Positions 63,165 through 64,000 of a DNA stretch of 64,000 nt are shown one piece after another. This DNA is from Paraburkholderia phenoliruptrix (GTDB lineage: Bacteria; Pseudomonadota; Gammaproteobacteria; Burkholderiales; Burkholderiaceae): the NCBI RefSeq assembly GCF_019511605.1, contig NZ_JAEUAV010000001.1, positions 62,001-126,000 of the forward strand, read 5' to 3'. A program made the position numbers and the translations under genes. Numbering within the stretch: the stretch's first letter is position 1; each line of letters starts with the position of its first letter. Under the pieces are notes generated by a model. That model had not been told where the DNA came from. It ran no database searches and was given only the letters and a program-made list of their open reading frames with translations.

Positions 63165-64000
63165 ATGTCCCGCAATCCGCAATCGTCACGCCCTCTGGTC
63201 ATTGCCGCTGTAATGGCATCCATGGCGATGGTCGCCATTGAAGCCACCATTGTCTCCACCGCCATGCCGCAGATCGTCGCGCAACTCGGCGATCTGCATC
63301 TGTATAGCTGGGTCTTCTCGTCGTTTCTGCTCGCTCAAACGGCCATGACCGTGGTGTTCGGCAAGCTCGCTGATCTATACGGCCGCAAGCCGATCGCACT
63401 GGCCGGCATCGCCATCTTTCTGCTCGGCTCGGTGCTCGCTGGCTTTGCCTGGTCCATGCCGGCGATGATCGCGTTCCGTCTGATTCAGGGCATTGGCGCA
63501 GGCGCGATCCAGCCGGTTACGCTCACCATTGTCGCGGACCTTTACCCCGCACGCGAACGCGGCAAGGTGCAGGGCTATCTCGCGAGCGTCTGGGCGATTG
63601 CCGCGGTTATCGGGCCGATGGTCGGCGGCTTCATCATCCACAACATGTCGTGGGCGTGGATCTTCTGGATGAACGTGCCGATCGGCCTCGCATCGGCGGC
63701 AGGCTTCATTGCGTTCCTGCGCGAGTCCGAGCGGCACGCGCGCCCTTCCATCGACTTCGCGGGCGCCGCGCTTTTCATGGCCGCCATCGCCGCGTTGATG
63801 ACCGCGCTCACCTACGCGGGCGACGACGACCTCGCGCATGCATCGATGGCTGCGGGTGCATTCGTCGTGTGTCTGCTGCTGTTCGTGCTGCAGGAGCGCC
63901 GCGCGAGCGAGCCGATGATCTCGTTCGCGCTGTGGAGCCGCCGCCCGATCGCCGCGTGCAACGGCGCGACGTTGCTCTCCGGCATGATCCTGATGGGCTC
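63165..64000 (+). CDS. MFS drug exporter of the DHA2 type, C-terminus cut by window edge
   Basis: 278 residues present. First helix VIAAVMASMAMVAIEATIVSTAMPQIVAQLG (the DHA2 motif D/E-x-TIVxxAxP, here E in place of D), then LAQTAMTVVFGKLADLYGRKPI (motif A), RLIQGIGAGAIQPVTLTIVADLY (motif B) and VIGPMVGGFI (motif C). About eight helices visible; the DHA2 family has 14. Proton-driven export of drugs or metabolites. The ATG at 63165 has no strong ribosome site. The rest of the gene is outside the window. Confidence 0.92.
   Translation, partial: MSRNPQSSRPLVIAAVMASMAMVAIEATIVSTAMPQIVAQLGDLHLYSWVFSSFLLAQTAMTVVFGKLADLYGRKPIALAGIAIFLLGSVLAGFAWSMPAMIAFRLIQGIGAGAIQPVTLTIVADLYPARERGKVQGYLASVWAIAAVIGPMVGGFIIHNMSWAWIFWMNVPIGLASAAGFIAFLRESERHARPSIDFAGAALFMAAIAALMTALTYAGDDDLAHASMAAGAFVVCLLLFVLQERRASEPMISFALWSRRPIAACNGATLLSGMILMG

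Noticed and set aside
61837-63213. 462-codon open frame on the plus strand
   Set aside because: Antisense to carbonic anhydrase and DUF1488, both of which have clear family motifs.

Overview
The window is high-GC DNA from a betaproteobacterium of the Burkholderia group, most likely Paraburkholderia or Caballeronia. This rests on base composition, the trimeric porin, the small DUF2934, DUF1488 and EDTFPASDPPS-type proteins, and the pairing of phosphoketolase with acetate kinase. It reads as an accessory or second-replicon segment of chromosomal character. I see no rRNA, tRNA, insertion sequence, integrase, prophage or CRISPR array. Roughly 60 genes are packed in short operons on both strands, and several adjacent genes overlap by ATGA.

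Layout. 1-6.4 kb: a truncated UdgX-type uracil-DNA glycosylase, a tiny membrane protein, a FemAB/BioF2-like acetyltransferase, an SfnB-like flavin enzyme, a solitary SLATT membrane protein, YceH, lipocalin and a BON protein. 6.4-17 kb: central carbon metabolism (xfp-ackA, gnd, class I fructose-bisphosphate aldolase) mixed with ankyrin, HAD, SetA-type transporter, thioredoxin and YjbQ genes. 17-24 kb: a membrane sensor kinase with receiver, a Rieske-FAD reductase and an AI-2E-type permease with an extra C-terminal domain. 24-32 kb: glgX, a PRC-barrel protein, a PaoABC-like molybdenum aldehyde oxidoreductase operon and an SDR. 32-39 kb: a response regulator, an ATP-dependent DNA ligase with its nuclease partner, YihY, ZapE and an unknown lipoprotein. 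39-45 kb: transketolase, a cupin and a run of very small low-complexity proteins. 45-64 kb: porin, MarC, a DUF3311/sodium symporter pair, glgA, a diguanylate cyclase overlapping an Ala/Pro-rich membrane protein, M1 aminopeptidase, epoxide hydrolase, LrgAB, periplasmic trehalase, an AlkB-like dioxygenase under a LexA-type box, carbonic anhydrase, DUF1488 and a truncated MFS exporter.

How it works together. Two themes recur. The first is sugar and storage-carbon handling: phosphoketolase plus acetate kinase, transketolase, 6-phosphogluconate dehydrogenase, class I aldolase, glycogen synthase and debranching enzyme, trehalase, and a SetA-like sugar exporter. The second is stress and DNA maintenance: UdgX, ligase with exonuclease, AlkB with an SOS-like box, PRC/BON/DUF2934 proteins and a YghA-like SDR.

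The most unusual structural signal is the number of short tandem repeats with unrelated units in the gaps between genes. At least four have an 11-bp period, and two more lie in frame inside low-complexity coding sequence. No single gene cluster here is clearly a new defence or biosynthetic system. The best leads are the solo SLATT gene, the small-protein island at 42.9-44.8 kb, the AI-2E permease fusion and the overlapping cyclase pair.
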